Below are positions 17,267 to 25,528 of a stretch of DNA of 34,642 nucleotides, one piece after another. Each line of letters starts with the position of its first letter. Within the stretch, counting starts at the first letter, position 1. A program made the position numbers and the translations under genes. The notes beneath the pieces were generated by a model. That model did no database searches and was not told where the DNA came from. It saw only the letters and a list, made by a program, of their open reading frames with translations. The stretch covers positions 1 through 34,642 of the forward strand of contig PWUP01000090.1 of the NCBI GenBank assembly GCA_003562535.1, read 5' to 3'. This DNA is from Gammaproteobacteria bacterium. GTDB lineage: Bacteria > Pseudomonadota > Gammaproteobacteria > Competibacterales > Competibacteraceae.

Positions 17267-18523
17267 TTACGACGCCTTACCTGCGGTAAAGTCAGGATAG
17301 GCTTCTAAGCCACATTCATGGACATCCAAACCGTCGTATTCTTCTTCGGCACTCACCCGAATACCGATAATACCCTTGATTAATCCCCAGATCAGGAAAC
17401 TGGAGAAGAACACAAAGCCAAAGATCACACCGATACCGGTTAACTGAGCCTGCCACGTTGCATCGGGGTTGCTGAGCAATACGGCCAACAAGCCCCAAAT
17501 ACCGACGACACCGTGTACTGAAATCGCTCCGACCGGATCATCAATGCGCAGTTTGTCAAATGTGACAATGGACAATACCACAATCAGGCCACCGACGGCA
17601 CCAATCATGGCGGCCAAACCAGGGGTTGGAGTCAGCGGTTCAGCCGTGATGGCGACCAAACCGGCCAAAGCGCCGTTCAATGCCATCGTAAGATCGGCCT
17701 TGCCAAATAAAATGCGCGCCACCACTAAGGCGGTCACCAGACCGGCAGCGGCCGACATATTGGTATTGACAAAGACCATGGCGACATTATTGGCCGATTC
17801 GACATCGGAGAGCTTGAGTTCTGATCCGCCATTAAAGCCGAACCAGCCCAGCCACAGAATCAAGGTGCCTAGAGCGGCTAAGGGCATATTGGCACCGGGA
17901 ATGGGATTGATCTGACCTTTCGGGCCGTATTTACCTTTGCGCGGACCAAGCAGCAAGACACCCGCTAACGCGGCTGATGCACCCGCCATGTGGACGATAC
18001 CCGAGCCAGCAAAATCAAGATAGCCTAACTCGTCCAGAAAGCCTTCGCCCCAGGTCCAATAGCCTTGCAGCGGATAAATTACTCCAGTAAATATAACGGC
18101 AAACAACAAAAATGACCAAAGTTTCATGCGCTCGGCAACCGCACCGGACACAATCGACATTGCCGTCGCTACAAAGACCACTTGGAAGAAGAAGTCGGAA
18201 AGATTGGAGTAATAGGGCGCATCGTCACCACCAGCCACGACCTCGGCGACGGTATTATCCCCGCCTAACAGCAGCGACACATAGGGGAAAAAGCTATTAA
18301 ATGCGCCTTCTGGATACATGATATTATAACCAATAATCATGTACATTAAGCACGCTATGGAATAAAGGGCAACGTTTTTAGTCAGAATTTCAGCGGTATT
18401 TTTAGCTCGCACCAGACCCGATTCGAGCATGGTAAAGCCGGCCGCCATCCACATCACCAGCGCCCCCGACATCAGAAAGTAAAAGGTGTCTAGGGCATAA
18501 CTCAGTTCTCTAATTTCGTCCAC
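17267..18523 (-). CDS. amtB: Ammonium transporter AmtB
   Basis: This 418-residue channel-like transporter of the Amt/Rh family has about eleven hydrophobic segments. Family landmarks are visible: ALVMWMAAGFTMLESGLVRAKN near the N-terminus, the FAGSGIVHMAGASAALAG block with the pore histidine, NPIPGANMPLAALGTLILWLGWFGFNGGS, and the C-terminal HECGLEAYPDF tail. It starts with GTG at 18523; GAGG 8 bases upstream supports this. There is no cleaved signal peptide at the mature N-terminus. It is co-transcribed with the two PII genes that flank it; PII trimers plug the pore when nitrogen is ample. The gap to glnK1 is 53 bases. Confidence 0.95.
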   Translation of the reverse strand: MDEIRELSYALDTFYFLMSGALVMWMAAGFTMLESGLVRAKNTAEILTKNVALYSIACLMYMIIGYNIMYPEGAFNSFFPYVSLLLGGDNTVAEVVAGGDDAPYYSNLSDFFFQVVFVATAMSIVSGAVAERMKLWSFLLFAVIFTGVIYPLQGYWTWGEGFLDELGYLDFAGSGIVHMAGASAALAGVLLLGPRKGKYGPKGQINPIPGANMPLAALGTLILWLGWFGFNGGSELKLSDVESANNVAMVFVNTNMSAAAGLVTALVVARILFGKADLTMALNGALAGLVAITAEPLTPTPGLAAMIGAVGGLIVVLSIVTFDKLRIDDPVGAISVHGVVGIWGLLAVLLSNPDATWQAQLTGIGVIFGFVFFSSFLIWGLIKGIIGIRVSAEEEYDGLDVHECGLEAYPDFTAGKAS

Positions 18524-18576
18524 AGTTGAACCTCACTTGTTATGACGGATTGTTAATATCGATGGGTTTGAAACTC

Positions 18577-18915
18577 TCATAGGGCATCGGGGCCGGACTC
18601 ACCCGTTCTAATGCGCACCACTTGTTCTAGACTGCTGACGAACACCTTGCCATCACCAATCTTGCCGGTATTCGCCGCTTGAGTGATGGCTTCTATGGCA
18701 CGATCGGCATACTCTGGCTTGACCGCGACCTCCAGTTTTATTTTTGGTAAAAAATCTACAACGTACTCCGCACCTCGATATAATTCGGTATGGCCTTTTT
18801 GACGGCCAAAACCCTTGACCTCGGTAACGGTGACGCCCTGGACACCAATCTCAGATAAGGCTTCACGCACGTCGTCAAGTTTGAAAGGCTTGATAATTGC
18901 GGTAATCATCTTCAC
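18577..18915 (-). CDS. glnK: P-II nitrogen regulatory protein (first copy, operon head)
   Basis: This 112-residue PII signal protein carries the conserved T-loop Tyr51 (HTELYRGAEYVVDF) for uridylylation, the TGKIGDGKVFV B-loop and the RIRTGE tail. The start is GTG at 18915 (MKMITAIIKPFKLDD). It is supported by the ribosome site AGAGGAGA about 10 bases upstream and by family length; the ATG two codons later would clip the first beta strand. It leads the glnK1-amtB-glnK2 operon. A sigma-54 promoter near 19020 and NtrC-like dyads further upstream indicate induction under nitrogen limitation. Confidence 0.94.
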   Translation of the reverse strand: MKMITAIIKPFKLDDVREALSEIGVQGVTVTEVKGFGRQKGHTELYRGAEYVVDFLPKIKLEVAVKPEYADRAIEAITQAANTGKIGDGKVFVSSLEQVVRIRTGESGPDAL

Positions 18916-19019
18916 GATGCGTGTCTCCTCTGAGTACTGACGCCGCGGTCGTCATAGTAGTGATAGTGCATAGCCAACTCCTGATGAATACGTAAACAAT
19001 GATTCGGTAGGGTCGGAAT

Positions 19020-19035
19020 TGCACAGGCTATGCCA
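19020..19035 (-). promoter_or_regulatory. Sigma-54 (-24/-12) promoter for glnK1-amtB-glnK2
   Basis: The minus strand reads TGGCATAGCCTGTGCA. The GG and GC elements are exactly spaced, and only two conserved positions deviate from TGGCAYG-N4-TTGCA. The predicted start is near 19009, giving a leader of about 94 bases. The 18916-19221 gap holds this promoter and the enhancer dyads, and no gene that I can see. Confidence 0.75.
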
Positions 19036-19066
19036 TTTACAGTAAAATTTTGATTTTTAAAAATAT

Positions 19067-19150
19067 GCACACTGTATCTAGGTGTGCGGCTGTCAGCACT
19101 ATGCGCTGTGTTAAAGCATTGAGGGTAGGTGTTTGCATTATTTTGGTGCA
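19067..19150. promoter_or_regulatory. NtrC-like enhancer dyads upstream of glnK1
   Basis: TGCATTATTTTGGTGCA at 19134-19150 closely matches the 17-bp NtrC site (TGCACCA-N3-TGGTGCA) and is centred about 133 bases upstream of the predicted start. A weaker NtrC-like element, GCAC-N7-TGTG, lies at 19096-19110. A separate palindrome with arms GCACAC (19067-19072) and GTGTGC (19082-19087) has non-canonical spacing. Confidence 0.62.
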
Positions 19151-19221
19151 AACTTGGTTCTTTACCGAGATCGCTTTATGCTGGTTGTTCGGTAAATCAC
19201 GATTTTTAGCGAGGCATATCC

Positions 19222-19503
19222 ATGATTGATCCCAAACAGTTTGACCAACAATTTGATGACATGGCCAAACGCCTGACGGAAGCCTTACCGCCAGGCATGC
19301 GTCAAGTTCAATCTGATGTTGAGAAAAATATTCGTGCCGGATTACATTCTTTATTCTCGCGCATGGATCTCGTCACGCGGGAAGAATTTGAAGTTCAACA
19401 AGCGGTATTGGAGCGCACCCGCAGCCGCCTCGAAGCCCTAGAACGCCAGGTGGCTTTGCTAGAACAGCAGCTTGCAACCGGTAACGACTCCTCGGCACAA
19501 TGA
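19222..19503 (+). CDS. ubiK: Ubiquinone biosynthesis accessory factor UbiK (YqiC, BMFP domain)
   Basis: This 93-residue alpha-helical protein has the YqiC/BMFP layout. An amphipathic N-terminal region (MIDPKQFDQQFDDMAKRLTE) is followed by a C-terminal coiled coil (about 52-86, REEFEVQQAVLERTRSRLEALERQVALLEQQL). UbiK trimerises and helps the UbiJ-containing Ubi complex in aerobic ubiquinone synthesis. Its stop overlaps the ubiA start by 4 bases, a genomic link that fits the role. Placement beside glnK is also common in gammaproteobacteria. Confidence 0.9.
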   Translation: MIDPKQFDQQFDDMAKRLTEALPPGMRQVQSDVEKNIRAGLHSLFSRMDLVTREEFEVQQAVLERTRSRLEALERQVALLEQQLATGNDSSAQ

Positions 19504-20408
19504 GCCAACCGTTCGACCTCACTCCCGAATCGGTCCCCCGCCTGACCGTCAAGGAACGCGCTTGGGAATACGCGCGACTCATGCGCTGGGATCGACCCAT
19601 CGGCGCTTTGTTGCTGCTCTGGCCGACATTATGGGCACTGTGGCTGGCGGGCAATGGCCAGCCGCAGCAGTCCATTGTGGTGATTTTCCTCCTCGGTGTG
19701 TGGGTGATGCGCTCGGCGGGTTGTGTGATTAACGATTTAGCCGATCGGCGCTTTGACCCCTTTGTCGAACGCACCCGTGACCGCCCGCTGGCCAGCGGGC
19801 GAGTGAGTGTGCGCGAAGCGTTGCTGTTAACCGGCGTATTACTCCTGATCGCTTTAGGACTGGCGCTATTACTTAACCGCCTAACAGTAATGTTGGCTGT
19901 GGTAGGAGCAGTATTGGCGGTGATTTATCCGTTTATGAAACGCTTCCACCATTTACCCCAGGCGAATCTCGGACTGGCGTTCAGTTGGAGCATCCCGATG
20001 GCCTATGCCGCCTTGACCGACAGCGTGCCGGCCAGTGCTTGGTTATTATTCATCGCCAATATGCTGTGGGTACTGGTTTACGATACCGAATATGCGATGG
20101 CGGATCGCGACGATGACCTCAAAATTGGCCTTAAATCGTCAGCGATTTTGTTTGGTCAATATGATCGCATTCTGATCGGCAGCCTCCAAACCCTGACCGT
20201 ACTGCTGCTGGCCGCCGTAGGCTGGGTCAACAGTCTCGGAAGTCTGTATTATCTGGGGTTATGCGGAGCAGTAGGATTATTCGTGTATCATCAGGTGTTG
20301 ATCCGTCACCGTGATCGCCGTCAGTGTTTCCAAGCGTTTCTGAACAATAATGCGGTGGGGCTGTGCATATTTTGTGGCCTATTGCTAGCCCTATTGCCCC
20401 AATATTGA
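19500..20408 (+). CDS. ubiA: 4-hydroxybenzoate polyprenyltransferase UbiA
   Basis: UbiA attaches the polyprenyl chain to 4-hydroxybenzoate in the inner membrane, the first membrane step of ubiquinone synthesis. The 302-residue protein has about eight to nine hydrophobic helices. Both Asp-rich prenyl-diphosphate/Mg motifs are present: NDLADRRFD (about 78-86) and DTEYAMADRDDD (about 194-205). The RTRDRPLASG segment follows the first. It overlaps ubiK by 4 bases, and the gap to hisB is 40 bases. No chorismate lyase gene (ubiC) is adjacent. Confidence 0.95.
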   Translation: MSQPFDLTPESVPRLTVKERAWEYARLMRWDRPIGALLLLWPTLWALWLAGNGQPQQSIVVIFLLGVWVMRSAGCVINDLADRRFDPFVERTRDRPLASGRVSVREALLLTGVLLLIALGLALLLNRLTVMLAVVGAVLAVIYPFMKRFHHLPQANLGLAFSWSIPMAYAALTDSVPASAWLLFIANMLWVLVYDTEYAMADRDDDLKIGLKSSAILFGQYDRILIGSLQTLTVLLLAAVGWVNSLGSLYYLGLCGAVGLFVYHQVLIRHRDRRQCFQAFLNNNAVGLCIFCGLLLALLPQY

Positions 20409-20448
20409 GTACACTGAGCCATTCTGGAATTGCGATAACGGCTTATCC

Positions 20449-21042
20449 ATGTCAGCACGTAAAGTCACGATTGAACGCGCCACGCTGGAAACTCAAATCC
20501 GAGTCCGTTTAGATTTGGACGGTACGGGTGAGGCCAAGTTGAGCAGTGGAATTGGATTTTTTGATCACATGCTGGAGCAAATCGCCCGCCACGGGCTGAT
20601 TGACTTAAGCATTGAGGCCACAGGCGATAGGCACATCGACGACCATCACACCGTTGAGGATATTGGCATTACCCTTGGCCAAGCCCTGGCGCAGGCCGTG
20701 GGTGATAAACAGGGCATTCAGCGCTACGGATACGCCTATGTCCCCTTGGATGAGGCGCTGTCTCGGGTGGTGATCGATTTTTCTGGGCGCCCCGGTCTTG
20801 AATACCAAGTTCACTTCCCGCGCGAACGTATCGGTCAGTTTGATGTGGATTTAATCCAAGAATTCTTTCAAGGCGTGGTCAACCATGCGGGGGTGACCTT
20901 GCATATCGATACTCTGCGCGGACGTAATGCGCATCATATCGCCGAAACGCTGTTTAAAGCTTACGGACGGGCGCTGCGCATGGCTGTGGAGCCTGACCCA
21001 CGGCGGGCTAACCGCATTCCATCGACTAAAGGCGTACTCTGA
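20449..21042 (+). CDS. hisB: Imidazoleglycerol-phosphate dehydratase
   Basis: HisB dehydrates imidazoleglycerol phosphate to imidazole-acetol phosphate in histidine synthesis. This is the monofunctional 197-residue form, without the N-terminal histidinol-phosphatase domain found in enterics. The Mn-binding histidine/glutamate motifs are present: GFFDHMLEQIARHG, DDHHTVEDIG, and the second set FFQGVVNHAGVTLHI and GRNAHHIAE. It heads the hisBHAFIE cluster and is followed 8 bases later by hisH. No leader peptide or attenuator is evident in the 40 bases upstream. Confidence 0.96.
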   Translation: MSARKVTIERATLETQIRVRLDLDGTGEAKLSSGIGFFDHMLEQIARHGLIDLSIEATGDRHIDDHHTVEDIGITLGQALAQAVGDKQGIQRYGYAYVPLDEALSRVVIDFSGRPGLEYQVHFPRERIGQFDVDLIQEFFQGVVNHAGVTLHIDTLRGRNAHHIAETLFKAYGRALRMAVEPDPRRANRIPSTKGVL

Positions 21043-21050
21043 GAGCACTG

Positions 21051-21695
21051 ATGGCGACTATTGCTGTGATTGACTATGGGATGGGTAATCTGCATTCCGT
21101 TGCCCGCGCCTTAAATCATGTGGCCCCGCGGGCACAAGTGACGGTGACTCAAGATCCTCAGGTAATCCTCGGCGCTGATCGGGTGGTGTTCCCCGGTCAA
21201 GGGGCGATGCGTGACTGCATGAGTGAGTTGCAACGCCATGATTTAATTGACGTGATCAGCACAGCCGCCCGTACTCGGCCTTTTCTCGGTCTGTGTTTAG
21301 GGCCACAAGCCCTGCTGACCCACAGCGAAGAAAATGGCGGGGTCGCTGGGCTGAATATTTTGCCAGGGCGCAGTCTATGGTTTGGCCATCACTTGCGCTC
21401 CGCTGCCTTAGCGAACCAGCATCTGAAAATCCCCCATATGGGCTGGAACCGTGTCCACCAAACTCGTCCGCATCCGCTGTGGACCTCCATTGCCCAAGAT
21501 AGCCGGTTTTACTTTGTTCACAGTTATTATTTGCTGCCGGATGAGCCGACCTTAACCGCCGGTTTAACCGATTATGGCTTCGAGTTTACTTCTGTTATGG
21601 CTAAAGATAATGTGTTTGCCGTGCAATTCCACCCCGAGAAAAGCGCCGCAGCGGGATTACAACTGCTTGCTAATTTTAGCTGCTGGCACCCCTGA
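21051..21695 (+). CDS. hisH: Imidazole glycerol phosphate synthase glutaminase subunit HisH
   Basis: HisH hydrolyses glutamine and passes ammonia to HisF. The 214-residue class I glutaminase has VIDYGMGNLHSV at the N-terminus, the PGQG oxyanion strand, and nucleophile Cys82 in GLCLGPQ. The last motif is usually GICLGMQ, so the Pro is slightly unusual. The His-Glu pair is in QFHPEKS near residue 195. It follows hisB by 8 bases and precedes hisA by 36 bases; hisF, its partner, is two genes on. Confidence 0.95.
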   Translation: MATIAVIDYGMGNLHSVARALNHVAPRAQVTVTQDPQVILGADRVVFPGQGAMRDCMSELQRHDLIDVISTAARTRPFLGLCLGPQALLTHSEENGGVAGLNILPGRSLWFGHHLRSAALANQHLKIPHMGWNRVHQTRPHPLWTSIAQDSRFYFVHSYYLLPDEPTLTAGLTDYGFEFTSVMAKDNVFAVQFHPEKSAAAGLQLLANFSCWHP

Positions 21696-21731
21696 TTCAC
21701 TGATCCCATTGCCTTGAGTGGAGAATCTGAG

Positions 21732-22463
21732 ATGCTCCTGATTCCAGCCATCGACCTTAAAGACGGCCAGTGTGTACGTTTACGCCAAGGTCGCATGGAC
21801 GATGTTACTGTGTTTTCTGATGATCCTGTTGCTGTAGCCGATCGTTGGGTCGCCGCAGGTGCCCAACGACTGCATTTGGTTGATTTAGATGGTGCGGCCA
21901 GTGGCCAACCCGTCAATACCGAGAGCATTCGCCGTATTGTGGCTCAACATCCCGATCTGCCTATCCAAATTGGCGGAGGGATTCGTACAACGGAAGACGC
22001 GGAAGTTTACATGGAACTCGGTGTTCGCTATTTAATTATCGGCACCCGTGCGGTGCGTGAGCCTTATTTTGTCAAAGATTTATGTTTGGAATTTCCTGGA
22101 CATATCTTCGTCGGTCTGGACGCAAAAGATGGCCGAGTGGCGGTAAATGGTTGGTCTAAGCTCTCGCGCCACGATGTGATCGATATCGCCAAGGTCTTTG
22201 AACGCGATGGGGTTGAGGCCATTATTTACACCGATATCAGTCGCGATGGCATGATGGCCGGAGTCAGCTTAGACTCTACAGTGCGCCTGGCTCAAGCGAT
22301 TAATATCCCGGTCATCGCCTCTGGGGGGGTGACTAATTTGGACGATATTCGCGCCTTATGTGCGGTAGAAGACGAAGGGATCAGTGGGGTGATTATCGGT
22401 CGGGCGTTGTATGAGGGTACGCTGGACCTGGCCGCAGCCCAACGCTTGGTGGATGGGTCTTAG
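21732..22463 (+). CDS. hisA: Phosphoribosylformimino-AICAR-phosphate isomerase HisA
   Basis: HisA carries out the Amadori rearrangement ProFAR to PRFAR. The 243-residue (beta-alpha)8 barrel has catalytic Asp8 (IPAIDLKDG) and Asp130 (VGLDAKDG). The phosphate-binding GGGIR and SGGVT loops of the duplicated half-barrel are present. I take the ATG at 21732, which opens with the family-typical MLLIPAIDL and follows a GGAG at about 21719-21722. The upstream ATG at 21714 would add six residues. The stop is one base before the hisF start. Confidence 0.95.
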   Translation: MLLIPAIDLKDGQCVRLRQGRMDDVTVFSDDPVAVADRWVAAGAQRLHLVDLDGAASGQPVNTESIRRIVAQHPDLPIQIGGGIRTTEDAEVYMELGVRYLIIGTRAVREPYFVKDLCLEFPGHIFVGLDAKDGRVAVNGWSKLSRHDVIDIAKVFERDGVEAIIYTDISRDGMMAGVSLDSTVRLAQAINIPVIASGGVTNLDDIRALCAVEDEGISGVIIGRALYEGTLDLAAAQRLVDGS

Positions 22464-22464
22464 T

Positions 22465-23226
22465 ATGGCGCTGGCTAAACGCATCATCCCCTGTTTGGAT
22501 GTGGATCACGGTCGGGTGGTCAAAGGGGTGAACTTTGTCGATATTCGTGATGCCGGTGATCCGGTTGAAGTCGCCCGCCGTTATAACGAACAAGGGGCCG
22601 ACGAACTGACATTTCTCGACATCACCGCCAGCTCGGATGACCGCGACACCATGGTGCATGTGGTGGAACAGGTTGCCGGTGAAGTCTTTATCCCCCTGAC
22701 CGTTGGCGGCGGAGTACGTCGCTTAGACGATATTCGCACACTGCTGAATGCTGGTGCGGACAAAGTATCGATTAATACGGCGGCGATTCACAATCCCGAT
22801 TTCGTCAAAGCCGCTGCCGACCGCTTCGGTAATCAGTGCATTGTGGTGGCGATTGATGCGAAATCCGTCGCCCCCAACCGTTGGGAGATTTTCACCCACG
22901 GTGGGCGTCGTCCTACCGGGATTGATGCTTTAGCTTGGGCAGAGCAAATGACCGCTTTTGGTGCCGGTGAAATTTTGCTCACTAGCATGGATCGCGACGG
23001 CACCCGCAATGGATTTGATTTGGCGCTGACTCGCACCATCAGTGAAGCGGTCAGTGTTCCAGTGATTGCCTCCGGTGGCGTGGGCGAACTTGACCATCTC
23101 GCCGCAGGTATTCTACACGGCAAGGCCGATGCGGTACTGGCCGCCAGTATTTTCCATTTTGGTGAATACACCATTGCCCAAGCGAAACAGTGTCTCGCCG
23201 ATCATGGCATTGAGGTGCGCTGGTGA
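22465..23226 (+). CDS. hisF: Imidazole glycerol phosphate synthase cyclase subunit HisF
   Basis: HisF uses ammonia from HisH to convert PRFAR to imidazoleglycerol phosphate and AICAR; the latter is fed back to PurH, encoded at 12989-14563 in this window. The 253-residue barrel has catalytic Asp12 (IPCLDVDHGRVVKG) and Asp131 (VAIDAKS), plus the VGGGVR and SGGVG phosphate loops. The ATG at 22465 gives the standard start; the frame upstream lies inside hisA. It overlaps hisI by 4 bases. Confidence 0.96.
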   Translation: MALAKRIIPCLDVDHGRVVKGVNFVDIRDAGDPVEVARRYNEQGADELTFLDITASSDDRDTMVHVVEQVAGEVFIPLTVGGGVRRLDDIRTLLNAGADKVSINTAAIHNPDFVKAAADRFGNQCIVVAIDAKSVAPNRWEIFTHGGRRPTGIDALAWAEQMTAFGAGEILLTSMDRDGTRNGFDLALTRTISEAVSVPVIASGGVGELDHLAAGILHGKADAVLAASIFHFGEYTIAQAKQCLADHGIEVRW

Positions 23227-23612
23227 GTTCACACTGGTTAGAGCGCATTCGCTGGAATGAGGCCGGTCTGTTACCCGTGATTGCTCAAGACGCGGACAGC
23301 GGGCGGGTGCTGATGTTGGCGTGGATGAACCGTGAGGCGTTGACGGCGACCGTCACTCGGGGCGAAGCGGTGTATTGGTCACGCTCGCGCCAGCAACTGT
23401 GGCATAAGGGCGAAACGTCCGGCCATGTGCAGAAGATCAAATCCATCCGCTTGGATTGTGACCATGATGCCTTATTGCTTGAAGTCGAACAGGTGCAGGG
23501 TATCGCTTGTCACACGGGTAGGCAAAGTTGTTTTTTTCAGCGCCTCGACGATCACACTTGGCAAACCGTTGACCCGGTATTACGTAACCCCGACGAGATG
23601 TACGGCTTATGA
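23223..23612 (+). CDS. hisI: Phosphoribosyl-AMP cyclohydrolase HisI
   Basis: HisI opens the adenine ring of PR-AMP. The 129-residue monofunctional protein has VLMLAWMNREAL, YWSRSRQQLWHKGETSG, the metal-binding RLDCDHDALLL segment and the zinc-site CHTGRQSCFF. It starts with GTG at 23223, embedded in the hisF end (GTGA overlap), so translation is coupled. It in turn overlaps hisE by 4 bases. In enteric bacteria hisI and hisE are fused; here they are separate. Confidence 0.95.
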   Translation: MSSHWLERIRWNEAGLLPVIAQDADSGRVLMLAWMNREALTATVTRGEAVYWSRSRQQLWHKGETSGHVQKIKSIRLDCDHDALLLEVEQVQGIACHTGRQSCFFQRLDDHTWQTVDPVLRNPDEMYGL

Positions 23613-23941
23613 GTGACATTCTGCACCATCTGGCTCAGACTCTAGAACAACGCAAGCAGGCTAATGCCGACAGTTCTTATGTCGCTAAACTGTATGCCGC
23701 TGGACTCGACGCGATTCTTAAAAAAGTCGGCGAAGAGGCAACAGAAACCGTTATTGCGGCTAAAAATGGTGAACCACGGCAATTAATTCACGAAACGGCG
23801 GATCTGTGGTTTCACACCTTGATTCTGTTGGCTCACCAAGGGCTACGCCCAGAACAGGTATTGGCCGAATTAGAGCGGCGTTTTGGTCAATCGGGTCTGG
23901 CGGAGAAAGCCGCCCGCACATCGCGTTCACCTTCGGCCTGA
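23609..23941 (+). CDS. hisE: Phosphoribosyl-ATP pyrophosphatase HisE
   Basis: HisE hydrolyses PR-ATP to PR-AMP, the second step of histidine synthesis. The 110-residue MazG-like helical protein has the acidic metal-binding block KKVGEEATETVIAAK and HETADLWFHTLILL. Its ATG overlaps the hisI stop. It closes the hisBHAFIE run; hisG, hisD and hisC are not in the window. tatA follows after 44 bases, an arrangement common in proteobacteria. Confidence 0.95.
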   Translation: MSDILHHLAQTLEQRKQANADSSYVAKLYAAGLDAILKKVGEEATETVIAAKNGEPRQLIHETADLWFHTLILLAHQGLRPEQVLAELERRFGQSGLAEKAARTSRSPSA

Positions 23942-23985
23942 TAGGCTCGGGGCAATGCACATTCATTATCGAGGAATAATCCACT

Positions 23986-24246
23986 ATGGGTATTAGTATT
24001 TGGCAATTATTGATTGTACTGGCCATCGTGCTGGTGATATTTGGCGCTAAGCGATTGCGTGGCTTGGGTACGGATCTCGGTGCCTCTGTTAAGGGCTTTC
24101 GCGATGCCATGAAAGAGGGTGAAAACGACAAATCAGACCAACCCATTACGGGAACCGCTGAGCGTAACACCACTGAACCGGCCATCGAAGTCGATAAAGA
24201 ACGGGTGATTGATGCCGAAGTCGTTAAGGATAAAGACAAGACCTAA
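23986..24246 (+). CDS. tatA: Twin-arginine translocase subunit TatA
   Basis: TatA oligomers form the conduit for folded twin-arginine proteins. The 86-residue protein has one N-terminal membrane helix (WQLLIVLAIVLVIFG, about 6-20), the FGAKRLRGLGTDLGASVKGF hinge and amphipathic helix, and a charged, disordered tail. GAGGAAT before the start is a good ribosome site. It is the first gene of tatABC and follows the his cluster; the shared promoter could lie in hisE or further up. Confidence 0.95.
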   Translation: MGISIWQLLIVLAIVLVIFGAKRLRGLGTDLGASVKGFRDAMKEGENDKSDQPITGTAERNTTEPAIEVDKERVIDAEVVKDKDKT

Positions 24247-24266
24247 GCTCGGCGAGAGACTATGCC

Positions 24267-24653
24267 ATGTTTGATATGGGTCTATGGGAAATTTTACTGA
24301 TTGGCGTGATTGCGCTGATTGTGGTAGGGCCTGAGCGCCTCCCACGCTTAGCGCGCACAGCCGGATTGTGGCTGGGCAAAGCCCGCAGTATGGTCGCCAC
24401 CGTCCGTTACGAAGTCGAACGTGAACTCAAAGTCGATGAGTTAAAGCGCGAGATCAAACAACAAACCGATAGTGAAGCGTTTCGTGACCTGAGTGAGCAA
24501 GTCAAATCGGTTCACTCGGATTTGCACTCTGCTGGTAAAGCTTTGCACTCTGACATCGATGGTGCACCAGAGCCGACGGATACGCAAACGCCTAAAGCCG
24601 ATGCTGACCCACCGTCGCAACCCGATTCCCCCTCTAAACCTCATTCAGGATAG
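24267..24653 (+). CDS. tatB: Twin-arginine translocase subunit TatB
   Basis: TatB forms the signal-peptide receptor with TatC. The 128-residue protein starts MFDMGLWEILLIGVIALIVVGPERLP, with the conserved Gly-Pro-Glu-Arg hinge. A long amphipathic helix (about 30-60) and a Pro/Ser/Asp-rich C-terminal tail follow. The gap to tatA is 20 bases and to tatC 6 bases. Confidence 0.94.
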   Translation: MFDMGLWEILLIGVIALIVVGPERLPRLARTAGLWLGKARSMVATVRYEVERELKVDELKREIKQQTDSEAFRDLSEQVKSVHSDLHSAGKALHSDIDGAPEPTDTQTPKADADPPSQPDSPSKPHSG

Positions 24654-24659
24654 CTTACC

Positions 24660-25448
24660 GTGACCCGTTCAGCGGAAGACGATCAAGAGCAACCGTTCAT
24701 CAGCCACTTGATGGAACTGCGCGACCGGCTATTGCGCATGGTACTGGGGATATTGCTGGTATTTGCAGTGTTGGTGCCGTTTGCCAACCCCTTATACCAG
24801 GCGATCTCACAACCGTTACGCGATCAACTGCTCGATGGCCATCAGATGATTGCCACCGGAACCGTCACCCCGTTTTTAGTACCCATCAAACTCACACTGG
24901 CATTGGCTTTTTTTATCGCCTTGCCGTGGGTGCTGTATCAACTGTGGGCGTTTGTCGCTCCAGGCTTGTATCGGCATGAGAAAAAAATGGTCATGCCACT
25001 GGTGGTTTCCAGTACGCTGCTGTTTTATACGGGTATGGCGTTTGCCTATTTTGTCGTGCTGCCCCTGTTTTCTGCCTTTATGGCCGGTACCACGCCGGAT
25101 GGGGTCAACTGGATGCCGGATATTCACCTGTATCTGAGTTTCCTGCTCACGCTGTTTTTCGCATTTGGTATTGCCTTCGAAGTGCCGGTAGCCACGGTAC
25201 TGCTGTGCCTGGTTGGCGTGACTACGCCCGACGCCTTGGCTAAGAAACGTCCGTATATTTTCGTGGGGGCTTTTGTGTTTGGGATGCTGCTCACGCCACC
25301 GGATGTCATTTCCCAAACGCTGCTCGCAATACCCATGTGGTTATTGTTTGAGGTGGGGCTGGTTCTGTCACGCATTTTACTACGGCGTAAAGCGCGGCAG
25401 GCCGCCGCTAACGAATCAGTGCCACCCATTGACAAAGATTCCCCCTGA
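24660..25448 (+). CDS. tatC: Twin-arginine translocase subunit TatC
   Basis: TatC binds the twin-arginine signal peptide and is the core membrane subunit. The 262-residue protein has six membrane helices. It shows the N-terminal ISHLMELRDRLLR motif, FLVPIKLTLALAFFIALPWVLYQLWAFVAPGLY, the FGIAFEVPV helix with its conserved glutamate, and the LTPPDVISQ loop. Translation starts at GTG 24660. A parS site lies in the 80-base gap after it. Confidence 0.96.
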   Translation: MTRSAEDDQEQPFISHLMELRDRLLRMVLGILLVFAVLVPFANPLYQAISQPLRDQLLDGHQMIATGTVTPFLVPIKLTLALAFFIALPWVLYQLWAFVAPGLYRHEKKMVMPLVVSSTLLFYTGMAFAYFVVLPLFSAFMAGTTPDGVNWMPDIHLYLSFLLTLFFAFGIAFEVPVATVLLCLVGVTTPDALAKKRPYIFVGAFVFGMLLTPPDVISQTLLAIPMWLLFEVGLVLSRILLRRKARQAAANESVPPIDKDSP

Positions 25449-25492
25449 TGCGGCCGGCTCCGTATCAATCAACCTAATTGTGAAACCAGCCA

Positions 25493-25508
25493 TGTTTCAC
25501 GTGAAACA
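25493..25508. other. parS centromere site (ParB binding), copy 1
   Basis: The perfect 16-bp palindrome TGTTTCACGTGAAACA is identical to the bacterial parS consensus. It lies in the 80-base gap between tatC and glyQ, 20 bases before the glyQ start. One of four such sites within 7 kb. Confidence 0.93.
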
Positions 25509-25528
25509 TTCAAGCCCAACGGAGGGTA

